Shown here piece after piece: positions 35,040-45,974 of a stretch of 64,000 nt of DNA; the first letter of the stretch is position 1; every line of letters begins with the position of its first letter. The DNA is taken from contig CANMCE010000002.1 of the NCBI GenBank assembly GCA_947496235.1, forward strand, positions 474,397 through 538,396, in the 5' to 3' direction. The translations under genes and the position numbers were made by a program. The notes under the pieces were generated by a model. The model searched no databases and was not told where the DNA came from. It saw nothing but the letters and a program-made list of their open reading frames with translations. This DNA is from an uncultured Glaciecola sp. GTDB lineage: Bacteria > Pseudomonadota > Gammaproteobacteria > Enterobacterales > Alteromonadaceae.

Positions 35040-36104
35040 ATGAGAGTTTTAATTACTGGAGGAGCTGGATTTATTGGTTCAGCAGTTGTGAGACACATTA
35101 TTTTGAACACCAAGGATGAGGTGTGCAATATTGATAAGCTCACCTATGCAGGTAATTTGGCTTCTCTGCAAAGTATAGAGCATAGTTCAAGATACTCATT
35201 CGCGCTAATTGACATTTGTGACAATGAGGCAGTTAACAAAATATTTCAGAGTTTTCGCCCACATGTAGTCATGCACTTGGCTGCCGAAAGCCATGTTGAT
35301 AGATCTATCGACGGTCCTGCTGATTTTATTTCAACAAATATAGTTGGCACTTACACACTCCTCGAAGCTGCTAGAACCTACTACTCAGAACTCTCTGATG
35401 ACGAAAAGGCACTCTTTCGTTTCCACCATATTTCGACGGATGAAGTGTTTGGTGATCTGGTTGGTAAAGATGACTTTTTTACAGAAACAACGCCTTATGA
35501 TCCCAGTAGCCCCTATTCAGCCAGTAAAGCAAGTTCTGACCATTTAGTTAGAGCTTGGCATCGAACGTTTAATCTACCTGTTTTAGTCACTAACTGTTCA
35601 AATAATTACGGCCCATTTCATTTTCCAGAAAAGTTAATACCACTGATAATATTAAACGCTATCCATGGTAAACCTTTGCCTGTATATGGCGACGGCAAAC
35701 AAATAAGGGATTGGTTATTTGTTGAAGATCATGCCCGAGCACTATACAGAGTAGTTTGTGAAGGAGAAGTTGGCCAAACCTACAATATAGGTGGGCATAA
35801 CGAAAAAGAAAATATCGAAGTAGTGTTGAAAATTTGTGAATTGTTAGAAGAACTGCGACCTAATAAACCTCAAGGGGTTAATTTCTATAGAGATTTGATT
35901 ACCTATGTCAATGATCGACCCGGTCATGACCAACGTTATGCCATTGACGCTAGCAAAATTCAAAAAGATCTTGGTTGGACGCCAGAAGAATCTTTCGAAA
36001 CGGGATTAAAGAAAACCGTCGTCTGGTATTTAAATAATACACAATGGTGGCAAGACATTTTAAATTCTAAGTATCAAATGGAACGATTAGGACAAGGAGG
36101 CTGA
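35040..36104 (+). CDS. rfbB: dTDP-glucose 4,6-dehydratase
   Basis: A 354-residue extended SDR, second step of dTDP-L-rhamnose synthesis. NAD motif [13 protein letters not shown] at residues 5-17, [15 protein letters not shown] near 82, [11 protein letters not shown] near 132, and Y-x3-K in [15 protein letters not shown] near 160. AGGGA precedes ATG 35040. First gene of rfbBADC, with rfbA starting 1 bp after its stop. Confidence 0.97.
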   Translation: MRVLITGGAGFIGSAVVRHIILNTKDEVCNIDKLTYAGNLASLQSIEHSSRYSFALIDICDNEAVNKIFQSFRPHVVMHLAAESHVDRSIDGPADFISTNIVGTYTLLEAARTYYSELSDDEKALFRFHHISTDEVFGDLVGKDDFFTETTPYDPSSPYSASKASSDHLVRAWHRTFNLPVLVTNCSNNYGPFHFPEKLIPLIILNAIHGKPLPVYGDGKQIRDWLFVEDHARALYRVVCEGEVGQTYNIGGHNEKENIEVVLKICELLEELRPNKPQGVNFYRDLITYVNDRPGHDQRYAIDASKIQKDLGWTPEESFETGLKKTVVWYLNNTQWWQDILNSKYQMERLGQGG

Positions 36105-36105
36105 T

Positions 36106-36981
36106 TTGAGCAAGTGTAAAGGTATAGTGCTGGCTGGAGGATCTGGGACGCGTTTATTTCCCATTACAAGAGCAGTATCGAAACAACTCATTCCCGTTTA
36201 CGATAAACCTATGATCTATTATCCAATAGCGACGCTTTTGTTAGCCGGTATACGTGAGATTTTAATTATCACCACACCAGAAGATAAGCTTGCTTTTCAA
36301 AGATTGCTGGGGGATGGTAGTCAATTTGGGATTCATTTTAGCTATGCTGAACAGCCAAGTCCTGACGGCTTAGCTCAAGCGTTTATTATAGGGGAGGACT
36401 TTATACAGGACGATAATGTGTGCCTTGTACTTGGCGACAATATTCATTACGGCCAGTCGTTTTCCTCTACTCTTCAATCTGCAATTAATAGAACCTCAGG
36501 GGCCACAGTCTTTGGTTATGCTGTGAAGGATCCGGAAAGGTTTGGAATCGTAGAATTTGATAAAAATAAAAAAGCAATATCAATTGAAGAAAAGCCTTTA
36601 AAGCCTAAATCTGATTATGCAGTAACTGGGTTGTATTTCTACGATAATGACGTGATTTCAATGGCAAAATCACTAAAACCCTCCGCTAGAGGTGAACTTG
36701 AGATAACCGATTTAAATCAAATTTATTTAAACCAAGATAAACTCCATGTAGAGATATTAGGTAGGGGATTTGCTTGGTTAGATACAGGAACCCATGACAG
36801 TATGCAGGATGCGTCTTCTTTTGTTAGGACGGTTCAACATATTCAGGGACTAAAGGTAGCTTGCTTGGAAGAGATTGCTTGGCGAAATGGTTGGTTAACA
36901 AACTCAGAATTGGAAGTGTTAGCGAGCCCAATGATGAAAAATGAGTATGGTCAATATTTAATGGGTTTACTTAAAAAATGA
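36106..36981 (+). CDS. rfbA: Glucose-1-phosphate thymidylyltransferase
   Basis: A 291-residue nucleotidyltransferase making dTDP-glucose, first step of the rhamnose pathway. Signature [40 protein letters not shown], and LGDNIHYG near residue 110. It uses a TTG start at 36106 with AGGAGG 5 bases upstream. It overlaps rfbD by 4 bp. Confidence 0.97.
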   Translation: MSKCKGIVLAGGSGTRLFPITRAVSKQLIPVYDKPMIYYPIATLLLAGIREILIITTPEDKLAFQRLLGDGSQFGIHFSYAEQPSPDGLAQAFIIGEDFIQDDNVCLVLGDNIHYGQSFSSTLQSAINRTSGATVFGYAVKDPERFGIVEFDKNKKAISIEEKPLKPKSDYAVTGLYFYDNDVISMAKSLKPSARGELEITDLNQIYLNQDKLHVEILGRGFAWLDTGTHDSMQDASSFVRTVQHIQGLKVACLEEIAWRNGWLTNSELEVLASPMMKNEYGQYLMGLLKK

Positions 36982-37871
36982 CTAGACCTATTAAAATGCT
37001 CTTAACTGGAGGGGATGGACAATTAGGTAGAAAGATTGCTGAAGTTATACCTCACAATGTTGAGTTGCACGGTTTTAACAAACATAGTTTGGATATCACA
37101 AACAAAGATTTGTTGTTTACTACAATAGAACAAATACGCCCCGATGTCATTGTTAATGCTGCCGCGTATACTGCAGTGGATAAAGCTGAGGAAGAATTTG
37201 AGCTAGCAGATTTAATTAATCATACAGGTCCAGCATTACTCGCTGAGGCTGCTAATGAATATGACGCCACTTTGATACATGTCTCAACTGATTATGTGTT
37301 TTCAGGTGATTCAGAAAGTCTGTATAAAGAAACTGATTTACCTTCACCTATCAGTCAGTATGGTCTTTCGAAACTGCAAGGCGAAATCAGTATTCAAGAG
37401 ATTACAGCGAAATATATTATCCTTAGAACTGCTTGGGTATTTTCAGAATACGGTAGCAACTTCGTAAAGACTATGTTGAAACTTGGTCAATCCCATACAT
37501 CATTAAATATTGTTGCCGACCAATTTGGTGGCCCAACATATGCAGGACATTTAGCCGAAGCCATTCATCTAGTAGCAAATAAAGTAGTTGAAAAAGGGTT
37601 TAATGATTGGGGAATTTATCATTTTTCAGGTGAGCCCTATGTTAGTTGGTATGACTTTGCTGGTACCATTTTTGACGAAGCGAACAAACAAGGTGTTCTA
37701 GACCAAATTCCTAAATTGGGAGCCATAAAAAGTGACCAGTATCCCACAGCAGCGAAAAGACCACTTAATGCAAGACTGAATAACCGTAAAATCCGAAATA
37801 CTTTTAATGTATATCCTAGTGATTGGAGGTTGGCGCTAAAAAACTTAAAACATTATTCGAGCAATTTATGA
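36978..37871 (+). CDS. rfbD: dTDP-4-dehydrorhamnose reductase
   Basis: A 297-residue SDR, final step to dTDP-L-rhamnose. [15 protein letters not shown] at residues 9-23, [15 protein letters not shown] near 60, STDYVFSG near 103, YGLSKLQGE near 127. Overlaps both neighbours by 4 bp. Confidence 0.95.
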   Translation: MTRPIKMLLTGGDGQLGRKIAEVIPHNVELHGFNKHSLDITNKDLLFTTIEQIRPDVIVNAAAYTAVDKAEEEFELADLINHTGPALLAEAANEYDATLIHVSTDYVFSGDSESLYKETDLPSPISQYGLSKLQGEISIQEITAKYIILRTAWVFSEYGSNFVKTMLKLGQSHTSLNIVADQFGGPTYAGHLAEAIHLVANKVVEKGFNDWGIYHFSGEPYVSWYDFAGTIFDEANKQGVLDQIPKLGAIKSDQYPTAAKRPLNARLNNRKIRNTFNVYPSDWRLALKNLKHYSSNL

Positions 37872-38401
37872 AAGTCATTGAAACTAGTATAAAAGATCTA
37901 AAAATTATCGAACCCCAGGTATTTGGAGACGAAAGAGGTTTTTTTGTTGAAACATTTCAAGAAGATAGGTATCGAGAGCAAGTCGGTATCGATTTGAAGT
38001 TTGTACAAGATAATCATTCTCGTTCCGGTAAAGGTGTTTTAAGAGGGCTACATTTTCAAATTACTAAACCCCAAGGAAAATTAGTCAGAGTAGTTAGTGG
38101 GGAAGTCTTTGATGTTGCTGTAGATATTCGCAAAGATTCTCCTACTTTCGGACAATGGGAAGGCGTTTTGTTAACTGGCAAAAATAAAAAGCAATTCTGG
38201 GTACCGCCGGGGTTTGCTCATGGATTTGTCGTTTTATCAGATTTCGCAGATTTCGAATATAAATGTACAGATTATTACGATCCCTCTGACGAAGGCTCCA
38301 TTCGATATGATGATCCCGATTTAAATATAAATTGGCCTTCAGTGGGTGGCTATACAATTTCTGAAAAAGATTCAAAAGCGAAAGCATTTGTCGATTTATA
38401 A
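37868..38401 (+). CDS. rfbC: dTDP-4-dehydrorhamnose 3,5-epimerase
   Basis: A 177-residue cupin-fold epimerase, third step of the pathway. VFGDERGFFVETFQEDRY near residue 18, KGVLRGLHFQITKPQGKLVR with the catalytic His near 60, and PPGFAHGFVVLSDFADFEYK near 118. ATG 37868 overlaps the rfbD stop (ATGA); the longer frame from 37823 is inside rfbD. Last gene of the operon; no other polysaccharide genes follow on this strand. Confidence 0.96.
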   Translation: MKVIETSIKDLKIIEPQVFGDERGFFVETFQEDRYREQVGIDLKFVQDNHSRSGKGVLRGLHFQITKPQGKLVRVVSGEVFDVAVDIRKDSPTFGQWEGVLLTGKNKKQFWVPPGFAHGFVVLSDFADFEYKCTDYYDPSDEGSIRYDDPDLNINWPSVGGYTISEKDSKAKAFVDL

Positions 38402-38445
38402 GATTCCTAAAGGCGATGCGGTTAAACATTGACTAAGCATTAATC

Positions 38446-39519
38446 CTAGATTCCCTCAAGTTTCCTTTTCATAGGCAAGGGAAAAGTGACTTGCTGCCAT
38501 AATGTCGAACAAATCTCTTTTTTATCTTGCCAATTGCCGTTAGCAATCCAATCGATGAGTAATCGACAATTGGTGGGGTATTGTATTCTTACCCCTTCAC
38601 GTTGTTGCAACCACTCATCAATATTTTCAGCTTCCAGAGAGTGAATAACCTGAGATGCACCAATTTCTTTAAGGGTATAGGCATTAGATAGTTGTTCATA
38701 TTGACGATCTAAGGGTTTAACTAAAAGTGGTTTACCTAAGCTTAAGCATTCAGTGGAAAGTTCGAAGCCACAATTACTGATAACCCCACTGGATTTCTTT
38801 AAATCTCGTTTAAAATTTTCACTAGATAAAGGTTGCCAATTAATATTTCTGTCTTGTTCGGGCTGTTTTATTTCTGGATGATAACAATTGAAAGAATACT
38901 CACTGAGAATATGTAATTGTTCACGCACTAACTGCGTATTTTCAAAGGGTAAATACACCAAAAGGGTATTATCTAATGCATTGGTGGTTTGATGCGTGCA
39001 CAGATCTGCAGACACGAAAGGCGGGATAATATCATAGCCAAAATGGTACCAATGGGTACCCAAACAATGGCTTGTTGGTGCAAAGTAATTGGTAATGACC
39101 TTATCTAGTAGCCCCTGTTTATGCTTTGGAACTTGATGCATAAAAGCTGCTTGATGAGAAACAGACATTGACGGTATGCCCGCTAATTTAGCAGCCCAAG
39201 CCGTTATGGGTTCAAAATCGTTTACCACTAAATCGTAATCATTCACCATCATGGTTTTGATTTCTTTGATTAGGGTAAAAAGGTTATTTTGAGTAAGGGT
39301 CTTACTGTAATGAATTTTACCATTTTGAGTGACAAAGGTTAGACCACGACCCATTTGATAGTCACCGAATACTTGCATATCAAAGTAGCCATTTTGTTGT
39401 CGTCCACTAAAAAAATAGTCGACAACCACATCATCACGTTCGTCAAAGCCCTTTGCCATATGGCGAGCGCGAGTGATATGTCCGTTACCGGTACCTTGAA
39501 TACCGTACAATATGCGCAT
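38446..39519 (-). CDS. Glycosyltransferase of the MJ1255/VC2487 family
   Basis: A 357-residue GT-B-like protein. The N-terminus RILYGIQGTGNGHITRARHM matches TIGR00661-type putative glycosyltransferases, related to MurG/UGT folds; DLVVNDFEPITAWAAKLAGI and GVISNCGFELSTECLSLGKP are also typical. Donor and acceptor are unknown. It follows a PAP2 phosphatase gene by 3 bp, so the pair may act on a lipid-linked or membrane glycoconjugate. Confidence 0.85.
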   Translation of the reverse strand: MRILYGIQGTGNGHITRARHMAKGFDERDDVVVDYFFSGRQQNGYFDMQVFGDYQMGRGLTFVTQNGKIHYSKTLTQNNLFTLIKEIKTMMVNDYDLVVNDFEPITAWAAKLAGIPSMSVSHQAAFMHQVPKHKQGLLDKVITNYFAPTSHCLGTHWYHFGYDIIPPFVSADLCTHQTTNALDNTLLVYLPFENTQLVREQLHILSEYSFNCYHPEIKQPEQDRNINWQPLSSENFKRDLKKSSGVISNCGFELSTECLSLGKPLLVKPLDRQYEQLSNAYTLKEIGASQVIHSLEAENIDEWLQQREGVRIQYPTNCRLLIDWIANGNWQDKKEICSTLWQQVTFPLPMKRKLEGI

Positions 39520-39522
39520 CTA

Positions 39523-40047
39523 CTATCCTAAAATACTAATGCTTGTAAGAGCAAATGTGACGCCTAATGCCATGCCAATTAGCACATCCAATGGGAAATG
39601 TACGCGCAGAACAATGCGTGAAAGCCCGACTAAACTAGCCCACACATATGCCACTAAACCCAACGCAGGATAAAAGTGAGCAATTACTGTAGCCATTAGG
39701 AAAGCCGCTGCAGTATGACCCGAAGGTAAGCTAAATTTATCAGAAGGTACTATTACAGAGGAGAAGTTAGTAAACAGATCACAAGGTCGTCGACGTTTAA
39801 AACAATGTTTTAAAATTAGGTAGATGGGCACTTCTAGACTATATGCCAGTAGTGCAGTATAAAAAAATACTGTACCGTGCTCAGTATCTAAATAATAAAG
39901 AATAGCGGCGAGCACAAAATACAGGTGACCATCCCCTGTTTTGGAGACGGTTTTAAATAGTCTCATAACAGAAGTTTGATACTGATTTGTAGTTTGTTTA
40001 GCAATCCATTGAAACAGCTGTTGATCCAGATGTGCAAGGCGCTTCAT
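39523..40047 (-). CDS. PAP2-family membrane phosphatase
   Basis: A 174-residue membrane protein of the type 2 phosphatidic acid phosphatase family with all three signatures: K-x6-RP in KHCFKRRRPCD, PSGHTAA, and SR-x5-H-x3-D in SRIVLRVHFPLD. About five membrane helices. Substrates of relatives include phosphatidic acid and undecaprenyl pyrophosphate. First of a two-gene unit with the glycosyltransferase. Confidence 0.88.
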   Translation of the reverse strand: MKRLAHLDQQLFQWIAKQTTNQYQTSVMRLFKTVSKTGDGHLYFVLAAILYYLDTEHGTVFFYTALLAYSLEVPIYLILKHCFKRRRPCDLFTNFSSVIVPSDKFSLPSGHTAAAFLMATVIAHFYPALGLVAYVWASLVGLSRIVLRVHFPLDVLIGMALGVTFALTSISILG

Positions 40048-40251
40048 ATTCTACCTGTCATCTTTTGTGCATTTGAGCAAAGATTAAGCAGTAAGTATTA
40101 AAATAACGCGACAGATTTATGAAAACATTATGACAATGTATCAAAACTCGTATTTTTCAAAAAAATCATGGATTTTTGACTTCCGTCATTGAGCTTGATA
40201 TGAATTTGGACTAGGGTATACGGGCGCTAAATAACTTTTGGATTTCATGCT

Positions 40252-40743
40252 ATGGAATATAACACATCTGAGTTATGTGATTTGTTTGCCGATAGAATAG
40301 ATGTACTCGAACCTATTTTTACCAGTTATGGTGGTCGCTATTCCTATGCGGGGGAAGTTACTACTATTAAGTGCTTTGAAGATAGAGGACTTGTTGACAA
40401 AGTACTTGCGACAGATGGACAAGGTAAGGTGCTATTAATCGACGGCGGTGGTTCTGTTAGACGGGCCTTATTAGACGCTGATAACGTGCAGCTTGCATTA
40501 GAAAATGGCTGGGAAGGCATTATATGCTACGGCGCTGTGCGTGAAATTGATTTATTAGAGGAATTTGATATTGGCGTACATGCCGTTAATTCTATTCCTT
40601 GTGCCGCTGATGCCAGAGAAGTTGGTGACCTAGATGTTGCGGTTAACTTTGCTGGGGTGACCTTCTTACCTGAAGATTTCGTTTATGCAGATGGCACAGG
40701 TATAGTGTTATCACCAGAACCACTTTCAATAGACGCGGACTGA
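40252..40743 (+). CDS. rraA: Regulator of ribonuclease E activity A
   Basis: A 163-residue RraA protein that binds and inhibits RNase [61 protein letters not shown] and [17 protein letters not shown] match the family throughout. Monocistronic, with a hairpin at the 3' end. Confidence 0.94.
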   Translation: MEYNTSELCDLFADRIDVLEPIFTSYGGRYSYAGEVTTIKCFEDRGLVDKVLATDGQGKVLLIDGGGSVRRALLDADNVQLALENGWEGIICYGAVREIDLLEEFDIGVHAVNSIPCAADAREVGDLDVAVNFAGVTFLPEDFVYADGTGIVLSPEPLSIDAD

Positions 40744-40757
40744 TAAAATATTAACGT

Positions 40758-40782
40758 GCTGCCAAAAAGTTTATTTGGCAGC
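40758..40782. terminator. Hairpin between convergent rraA and nuclease genes
   Basis: GCTGCCAAA (40758-40766) and TTTGGCAGC (40774-40782) form a 9-bp stem with a 7-nt loop. One arm covers the stop codon of the nuclease gene. The T tract is weak, so the terminator call is moderate. Confidence 0.5.
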
Positions 40783-41550
40783 TAGAGTATTTAAATAAGC
40801 TGCAATGCGCACACCAGCTTGTTGCAGTCTGTGTTTAACCGTCGGGCGATGGTCATAGAGATATTGCCAAGATATCTGATCACCCTCTGGATAAATAGTG
40901 TCACGGATTTCAGTGCTTTCTTTTATGTAAACTAAAGGATCGGCTGTTGTCCAAGCAACTACGTCTTGTTCACTAATTTTGGCAATTAGCCACTCACTAA
41001 GTTCGGTATAAGATAAATCTAGTCGACCAATCATGCCTGAATCCCATACACTGTGAAGATTGGTTTTGTTCCAGAAAAATTCTAACTTGACGTCATTACC
41101 GCCTCTGTCTGAGCCATTCCCTGCATGCAAGGGTTGGTGCAAATCACCAATCAGATGAATAATAAAGCGTAATGCTAATTGCTTTTCTTCTAGGGTAGAC
41201 GTAGGTTTTTTTAGTGTCTTGGTAAACATAGCTAAAGCTGTTACCGCATCTCCCTCAGCGGGAATTTCGCTTTCACCATAAAGAGTATCCGGTGGTACGG
41301 TAACGTAATGAAAAGGATTAGCTGTTTTTTGCCAGAATTCTGCAGGATTTGATCTTTCATCATCGGCATAGGTTGACGCTTCCGCCAAGCTTTCGTTCGG
41401 TAATATTTGTTGCACCATAGCTTTGGCTTCAGGTGTTAGATAGTTTTCCGCTATCTTGCCAGTCACTCTGTGACCGGTTAATCCCCATGCCATCACTTGT
41501 TGAGAAGTAACTAATAGAAGTAATGCCGGTAATAAAATTCTGGTTTTCAT
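40771..41550 (-). CDS. Exported S1/P1-type nuclease
   Basis: A 259-residue zinc-dependent nuclease or phospholipase C-like enzyme. Signal peptide residues 1-21 leave mature N-terminal Trp (WGLTGHRVTGKIAENYL), whose amino group binds zinc in this family. Other ligands: Asp in YADDERSNP, His in NPFHYVTVP, HLIGDLHQPLHAGNGSDRGG and NLHSVWDSGMI. It degrades single-stranded nucleic acids extracellularly or in the periplasm, perhaps for phosphate. It is 17 bp after ubiX. Confidence 0.92.
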   Translation of the reverse strand: MKTRILLPALLLLVTSQQVMAWGLTGHRVTGKIAENYLTPEAKAMVQQILPNESLAEASTYADDERSNPAEFWQKTANPFHYVTVPPDTLYGESEIPAEGDAVTALAMFTKTLKKPTSTLEEKQLALRFIIHLIGDLHQPLHAGNGSDRGGNDVKLEFFWNKTNLHSVWDSGMIGRLDLSYTELSEWLIAKISEQDVVAWTTADPLVYIKESTEIRDTIYPEGDQISWQYLYDHRPTVKHRLQQAGVRIAAYLNTLAAK

Positions 41551-41567
41551 GCTTTTTAGGTTTCCTG

Positions 41568-42185
41568 TTAGTTATTCGCTGGCTTATAGCCCCATCGCTC
41601 TACTAACCCTTGATCAATATTCAAATGATCTAAAATTCTGGCGACGACAAAGTTAACCAAATCGTCAATACTTTTAGGTTGATGATAAAACCCGGGAGCC
41701 GCTGGCATTATAGTAACTCCAATATTTGACAGTTTTAGCATGTTCTCTAAATGAATACTGGAAAAAGGCATTTCCCTGGGGACTAAAATCAGTTGTCCTT
41801 TTTCTTTAATAACCACATCTGCGGCGCGTTCAATCAAATTATCACTGGCACCACAGGCGATGGCGGATAAAGTACCTGTCGAGCATGGACATACGATCAT
41901 TTGTTTTGGTGCGGCGGAACCAGAAGCTACGGGGGAAAACCATTCCTCTTTTCCACACAAGGTTATTTGATCAGGTTTTGCTTTTGTAAGCTCGCATAGG
42001 AAAGTTTGTGCTTGTTCTGGTTGTGAGGGGAGCTTAATATTTTCTTCTGTGGCAAGAACAACCTTGGCCGCAGAAGAAATTAACACAAAAACATGGAAGT
42101 CAGCGGCGACTAGAGCTTTTAACAACCTTAGGGCATAAGGAGACCCAGAAGCACCTGTGATTGCCAGCGTTATAGATGTAGCCAT
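41568..42185 (-). CDS. ubiX: Flavin prenyltransferase UbiX
   Basis: A 205-residue flavoprotein making prenylated FMN for UbiD-type decarboxylases in ubiquinone synthesis. [19 protein letters not shown] at the N-terminus, [20 protein letters not shown] near 105, and [20 protein letters not shown] near 138 are diagnostic. It lies 2 bp after mpl. Confidence 0.95.
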   Translation of the reverse strand: MATSITLAITGASGSPYALRLLKALVAADFHVFVLISSAAKVVLATEENIKLPSQPEQAQTFLCELTKAKPDQITLCGKEEWFSPVASGSAAPKQMIVCPCSTGTLSAIACGASDNLIERAADVVIKEKGQLILVPREMPFSSIHLENMLKLSNIGVTIMPAAPGFYHQPKSIDDLVNFVVARILDHLNIDQGLVERWGYKPANN

Positions 42186-42187
42186 AA

Positions 42188-43576
42188 CTATGCATTCTCC
42201 AAAGCAGTTAATAGTTTACCGTGAATGCCTTCAAATCCACCATTGCTCATAATAAGCACGTGGTCTCCTGGTTGCAATCTAGGTACTAAAGTCGCCACAA
42301 TATCATCTGTATTACTGTGAATTTCTACCGGAGCTACACTGTTATCTACGGCATCATTCAGTGACCAATCGAGATTTTTAGGCTCCATAATGTGTACTTC
42401 GTCAGCAAGTTGCCAAGATTGTGACAGCTGATTTTTATGTACACCCATACGCATAGTATTGGATCTAGGTTCTAATACCGCGACAATTTTTTGATTACCC
42501 ACTTTATTGCGTAAGCCTGCTATTGTGGTCTGTATAGCCGTAGGGTGGTGTGCAAAATCGTCATAGACAGTAATGCCATTTGCTACGCCCTTAATTTCCA
42601 TTCGACGTTTTACGTTTTTGAAACTTGAAAGCGCGTTAATCGCATCTGAAACAGAAACGCCAGCATGGTGAGCCGCGGCGATAGCCATGAGAGCATTATG
42701 CATATTATGCTCACCTATGATTGACCAGTTTACTGTGCCTGCGAATTGGTGCATATGATGCACATCGAACACACTGCAATCTGATTTAGAAGGGTATGCC
42801 TGCCATGCTGCTTTTTTAGCATCGCCGATAAATTGTTTTTCGCTCCAACAACCCATTTCTAAGACTGCTTCAACGTTTACATCTGCGGCTCGAGAAATCA
42901 CTAAACCATTTGCCGGTACTGTGCGCACACAGTGGTGAAATTGACGTTTGATGGCATCAAGATTATCGAAAATGTCTGCATGATCAAATTCGAGATTATT
43001 CAACACCAATGTCCGAGGTCGGTAATGGACAAACTTGGAGCGCTTATCAAAAAAAGCACTGTCATACTCGTCGGCTTCGATGACAAAAAAAGGCGTTTCA
43101 CCAATACGCGCTGAAATCCCGAAGTTTTCAGGTACACCACCGATTAAAAACCCCGGTTTTAGTCCCACTTCTTCAAGTATCCAAGCTAGCATGCTTGTGG
43201 TGGTGGTTTTACCATGAGTACCTGCAACGGCTAGTACCCAGCGGTCTTTGAGCAGGTGATCTAGTAACCATTGCGGACCACTGGTATAGGGTAGATTTCT
43301 ACTTAGTACATATTCTACCGCAGGATTTCCTCTGGCCATGGCATTGCCAATAATTACCATATCAGGTTCAGGCGAAAATTGAGAAGTATCGTATCCCTCC
43401 GATAATTCAATGCCCAATTGTTCAAGCTGAGTACTCATTGGTGGATACACATTTCGATCAGATCCGGTGACTTTGTAGCCCAAACTTTTAGCAATAGCTG
43501 CAATGCCGCCCATAAAAGTGCCGCAAATCCCTAAAATATGCACGTGTGTCATGTTGTTGTTCTTTTTCTCATTCAT
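42188..43576 (-). CDS. mpl: UDP-N-acetylmuramate:L-alanyl-gamma-D-glutamyl-meso-DAP ligase
   Basis: A 462-residue Mur-ligase-family enzyme that recycles murein tripeptide. N-terminal [23 protein letters not shown] loop [17 protein letters not shown] near residue 120, [20 protein letters not shown] near 170, [11 protein letters not shown], and [11 protein letters not shown] near 345. ATG 43552 (MTHVHILG) is an alternative start; neither has a strong ribosome site. Confidence 0.95.
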   Translation of the reverse strand: MNEKKNNNMTHVHILGICGTFMGGIAAIAKSLGYKVTGSDRNVYPPMSTQLEQLGIELSEGYDTSQFSPEPDMVIIGNAMARGNPAVEYVLSRNLPYTSGPQWLLDHLLKDRWVLAVAGTHGKTTTTSMLAWILEEVGLKPGFLIGGVPENFGISARIGETPFFVIEADEYDSAFFDKRSKFVHYRPRTLVLNNLEFDHADIFDNLDAIKRQFHHCVRTVPANGLVISRAADVNVEAVLEMGCWSEKQFIGDAKKAAWQAYPSKSDCSVFDVHHMHQFAGTVNWSIIGEHNMHNALMAIAAAHHAGVSVSDAINALSSFKNVKRRMEIKGVANGITVYDDFAHHPTAIQTTIAGLRNKVGNQKIVAVLEPRSNTMRMGVHKNQLSQSWQLADEVHIMEPKNLDWSLNDAVDNSVAPVEIHSNTDDIVATLVPRLQPGDHVLIMSNGGFEGIHGKLLTALENA

Positions 43577-43761
43577 AATTTTATAGCTGAAGTGTATCAG
43601 AAGGTTATATGTAAGCCGAATAACTCATTTCATTAAATTGCTCAGACGGCTACAATGGCTTAGGACATCCAGATAAAACAAAGGTTGCATTGTGAAATTT
43701 GTTTTGGATGTTTACAATCAGAGTTTCAATATCTTTAACAAATAAAAGGACCCTTGCTTAC

Positions 43762-44742
43762 ATGAAACGGCTAAACTCTCAATTACAACAGGATGGCGCG
43801 CCATTAGAATTAATACTGCTTATAAGGACATTGTTGGCTGCTTGTAAAGAAATATCTTTCCGGGTGAGTCAGGGTGCATTAGCGGGAGTGTTAGGGTCTA
43901 CACTTTCTGAAAACGTACAAGGTGAGAAACAAAAAAAGCTTGATGTTATCTCCAATCAAATCTTAAAAGATACATTAAGAGAATCCGGTTACGTGAAGGC
44001 TATTTCGTCTGAAGAAGAAGAGTCGGTAGTTCCTTGTAGCCCTGATGGTAATTACCTTGTTAGTTTTGACCCATTGGACGGCTCTTCAAACACTGAAATA
44101 AACAGCTTAATTGGTACAATTTTCTCAATCGCCCATGCGCCGCAGTGGATGGAGCCAGACGATCCGTCAGCATTCTTGCAGCCTGGCACGCAAATGGTCG
44201 CTGCCGGATACGTGCTATATGGACCATCAACAATGTTGGCCATGACAACGGGTCGAGGCACACATTTATACACCTTGGATAAAACCCATGGTGGATTCTT
44301 AGTGACTCAAGCAAATGTGAAAATTCCAGAAAAAACCGCTGAATTCGCAATAAATACCTCTAACCAACGTCATTGGGAAGCACCTATTCAGCGTTATGTT
44401 AGCGAGTTGATTGCTGGAAGCGAAGGACCAAGAAAGAAAGACTATAATATGCGATGGGTAGCAGCCATGGTGGGTGACATACATAGAGTATTGTGCAGAG
44501 GCGGGATCTTTATGTACCCGTTCGATAAACGAAATCCATCTATGCCAGGTAAATTGCGCTTGTTATACGAAGCAAATCCTATGGCCTTTTTGATCGAGCA
44601 AGCAGGTGGATTGGCGTCAACTGGTGAAGGTAGAATCATGGAAGTCATGCCACATGAAATCCATCAAAGAGTGCCAACCCTTCTTGGCTCGAAAGAGGAA
44701 GTTGAATATTGTCTCAAGTGTTATAAGGAAGATAAGAAGTAA
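43762..44742 (+). CDS. fbp: Class 1 fructose-1,6-bisphosphatase
   Basis: A ~326-residue gluconeogenic phosphatase. Metal-site motif [15 protein letters not shown] near residue 100, [17 protein letters not shown] near 150, [20 protein letters not shown] near 230, and the C-terminal [23 protein letters not shown] 43762 is chosen because it gives the family-length N-terminus; the frame extends to 43699 without family similarity. AAGGA lies 11 bases upstream. Confidence 0.95.
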   Translation: MKRLNSQLQQDGAPLELILLIRTLLAACKEISFRVSQGALAGVLGSTLSENVQGEKQKKLDVISNQILKDTLRESGYVKAISSEEEESVVPCSPDGNYLVSFDPLDGSSNTEINSLIGTIFSIAHAPQWMEPDDPSAFLQPGTQMVAAGYVLYGPSTMLAMTTGRGTHLYTLDKTHGGFLVTQANVKIPEKTAEFAINTSNQRHWEAPIQRYVSELIAGSEGPRKKDYNMRWVAAMVGDIHRVLCRGGIFMYPFDKRNPSMPGKLRLLYEANPMAFLIEQAGGLASTGEGRIMEVMPHEIHQRVPTLLGSKEEVEYCLKCYKEDKK

Positions 44743-44876
44743 TTTAGCGTCTAATTAAGGCATCTACGCCTATTTGACTATTTGAATCTACTTTATGCGC
44801 AAGTGAAAATTATCTATACTTGCGCAATCTTTGTTTTTTATCTCAATTATCACAAACTTATCTTAAAGGAAAAATA

Positions 44877-45410
44877 ATGAGCCTTAGTAACGTCCCTGCC
44901 GGCGACAAACTTCCAGATGAAGTTCTTGTCATTATCGAAATCCCAGCATTTTCTGCACCAGTAAAATACGAAGTTGATAAAGATACGGGAGCATTATTCG
45001 TTGACCGTTTTATGGGTACTTGCATGCAATACCCTCTTAACTATGGTTACGTAAATAACACCTTATCTGATGACGGTGACCCAGTCGATGTGTTGGTGAT
45101 GACCCCGCATCCTTTAGTCGCGGGTTCTGTGATAAAGTGTCGACCAGTAGGTGTATTAAATATGACTGACGAGTCTGGTCAAGATGCCAAAGTTATCGCA
45201 GTACCAGTTGCTAAGTTATCTCCAGCATACGACAACATTCAAAATATCGAAGATGTTCCTGAGTTAACTAAGCAACAAGTTGAGCACTTTTTCTCCCATT
45301 ATAAAGATCTAGAAAAAGGCAAATGGGTACAAATTGATGGTTGGGGTGATATTGACGCAGCTAAACAAGAAATTGTGTCAAGTGCTGAAAGATATGCCAA
45401 AGACGCTTAA
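44877..45410 (+). CDS. ppa: Inorganic pyrophosphatase
   Basis: A 177-residue family I soluble pyrophosphatase. [20 protein letters not shown] at the N-terminus, [37 protein letters not shown] with the metal-binding aspartates, and [14 protein letters not shown] near the C-terminus. ATG 44877 has AAAGGA 6 bases upstream; the longer frame from 44820 adds nothing conserved. Followed by a textbook terminator. Confidence 0.96.
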   Translation: MSLSNVPAGDKLPDEVLVIIEIPAFSAPVKYEVDKDTGALFVDRFMGTCMQYPLNYGYVNNTLSDDGDPVDVLVMTPHPLVAGSVIKCRPVGVLNMTDESGQDAKVIAVPVAKLSPAYDNIQNIEDVPELTKQQVEHFFSHYKDLEKGKWVQIDGWGDIDAAKQEIVSSAERYAKDA

Positions 45411-45431
45411 AGGGTATTTTGTAATATAATG

Positions 45432-45459
45432 AAAGCTCGCAGTCGCGAGCTTTTTTTTT
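45432..45459 (+). terminator. Rho-independent terminator of ppa
   Basis: AAAGCTCGC (45432-45440), loop AGTC, GCGAGCTTT (45445-45453), running into a T tract that ends at 45459. Confidence 0.92.
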
Positions 45460-45485
45460 GATGATTCTTGAATGAGAGGTTAGGA

Positions 45486-45947
45486 ATGAAATATTGGCTG
45501 TTTTTATTTTCATTATTGTCGTGTTCAGTATGTGCCGAAGAGCCAAGGGAGTTATTTTGGGAAGATTTAGTACCAATTGACTTTGTAGTACCAGAGGTGA
45601 ATGTAAATCACAATGGCAACATGTCCCAAGCTGAGCCTGATGCACCAGTGGTTGAAGAACTGAATAATACGCTAGTTAAAATTCCCGGTTTTGTCGTACC
45701 TCTTGAAGGAGATTCCACAGCGATTACTGAATTTTTACTGGTTCCTTTCTTTGGGGCTTGCATTCATGTGCCGCCACCGCCTTCAAATCAGATAGTTTAT
45801 GTAAAATTTTCCGAAGGTGTGCCGATAAGTAATTTAAATGATGCTATATGGGTGACAGGCACTTTGTCCACTGAAGGGTGGAAAGGTGACATTGCTTCTG
45901 TTGGCTATCGACTAACGGGGATAAAAATAGACTCGTTTGAAGGCTAA
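45486..45947 (+). CDS. DUF3299 exported protein
   Basis: A 153-residue protein with a signal peptide (MKYWLFLFSLLSCSVCA). The mature part fits DUF3299: PRELFWEDLVP near the start, VKIPGFVVPLEGDSTAITEF, LLVPFFGACIHVPPPPSNQI and VWVTG/IWVTGTL-type segment near the end. Function unknown; relatives are periplasmic. ATG 45486 is preferred over 45468 because AGAGG lies 7 bases upstream. It is 27 bp before the chemoreceptor gene. Confidence 0.85.
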   Translation: MKYWLFLFSLLSCSVCAEEPRELFWEDLVPIDFVVPEVNVNHNGNMSQAEPDAPVVEELNNTLVKIPGFVVPLEGDSTAITEFLLVPFFGACIHVPPPPSNQIVYVKFSEGVPISNLNDAIWVTGTLSTEGWKGDIASVGYRLTGIKIDSFEG

Positions 45948-45974
45948 ATTATTTATACGGAGTTTTGTTTTGAA

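Noticed and set aside
42932..43217. Plus-strand ORFs opposite mpl
   Set aside because: Antisense to conserved Mur-ligase motifs, without independent support.
44052..44648. Minus-strand ORFs inside fbp
   Set aside because: Shadow frames opposite a conserved gene; no ribosome sites or domains.
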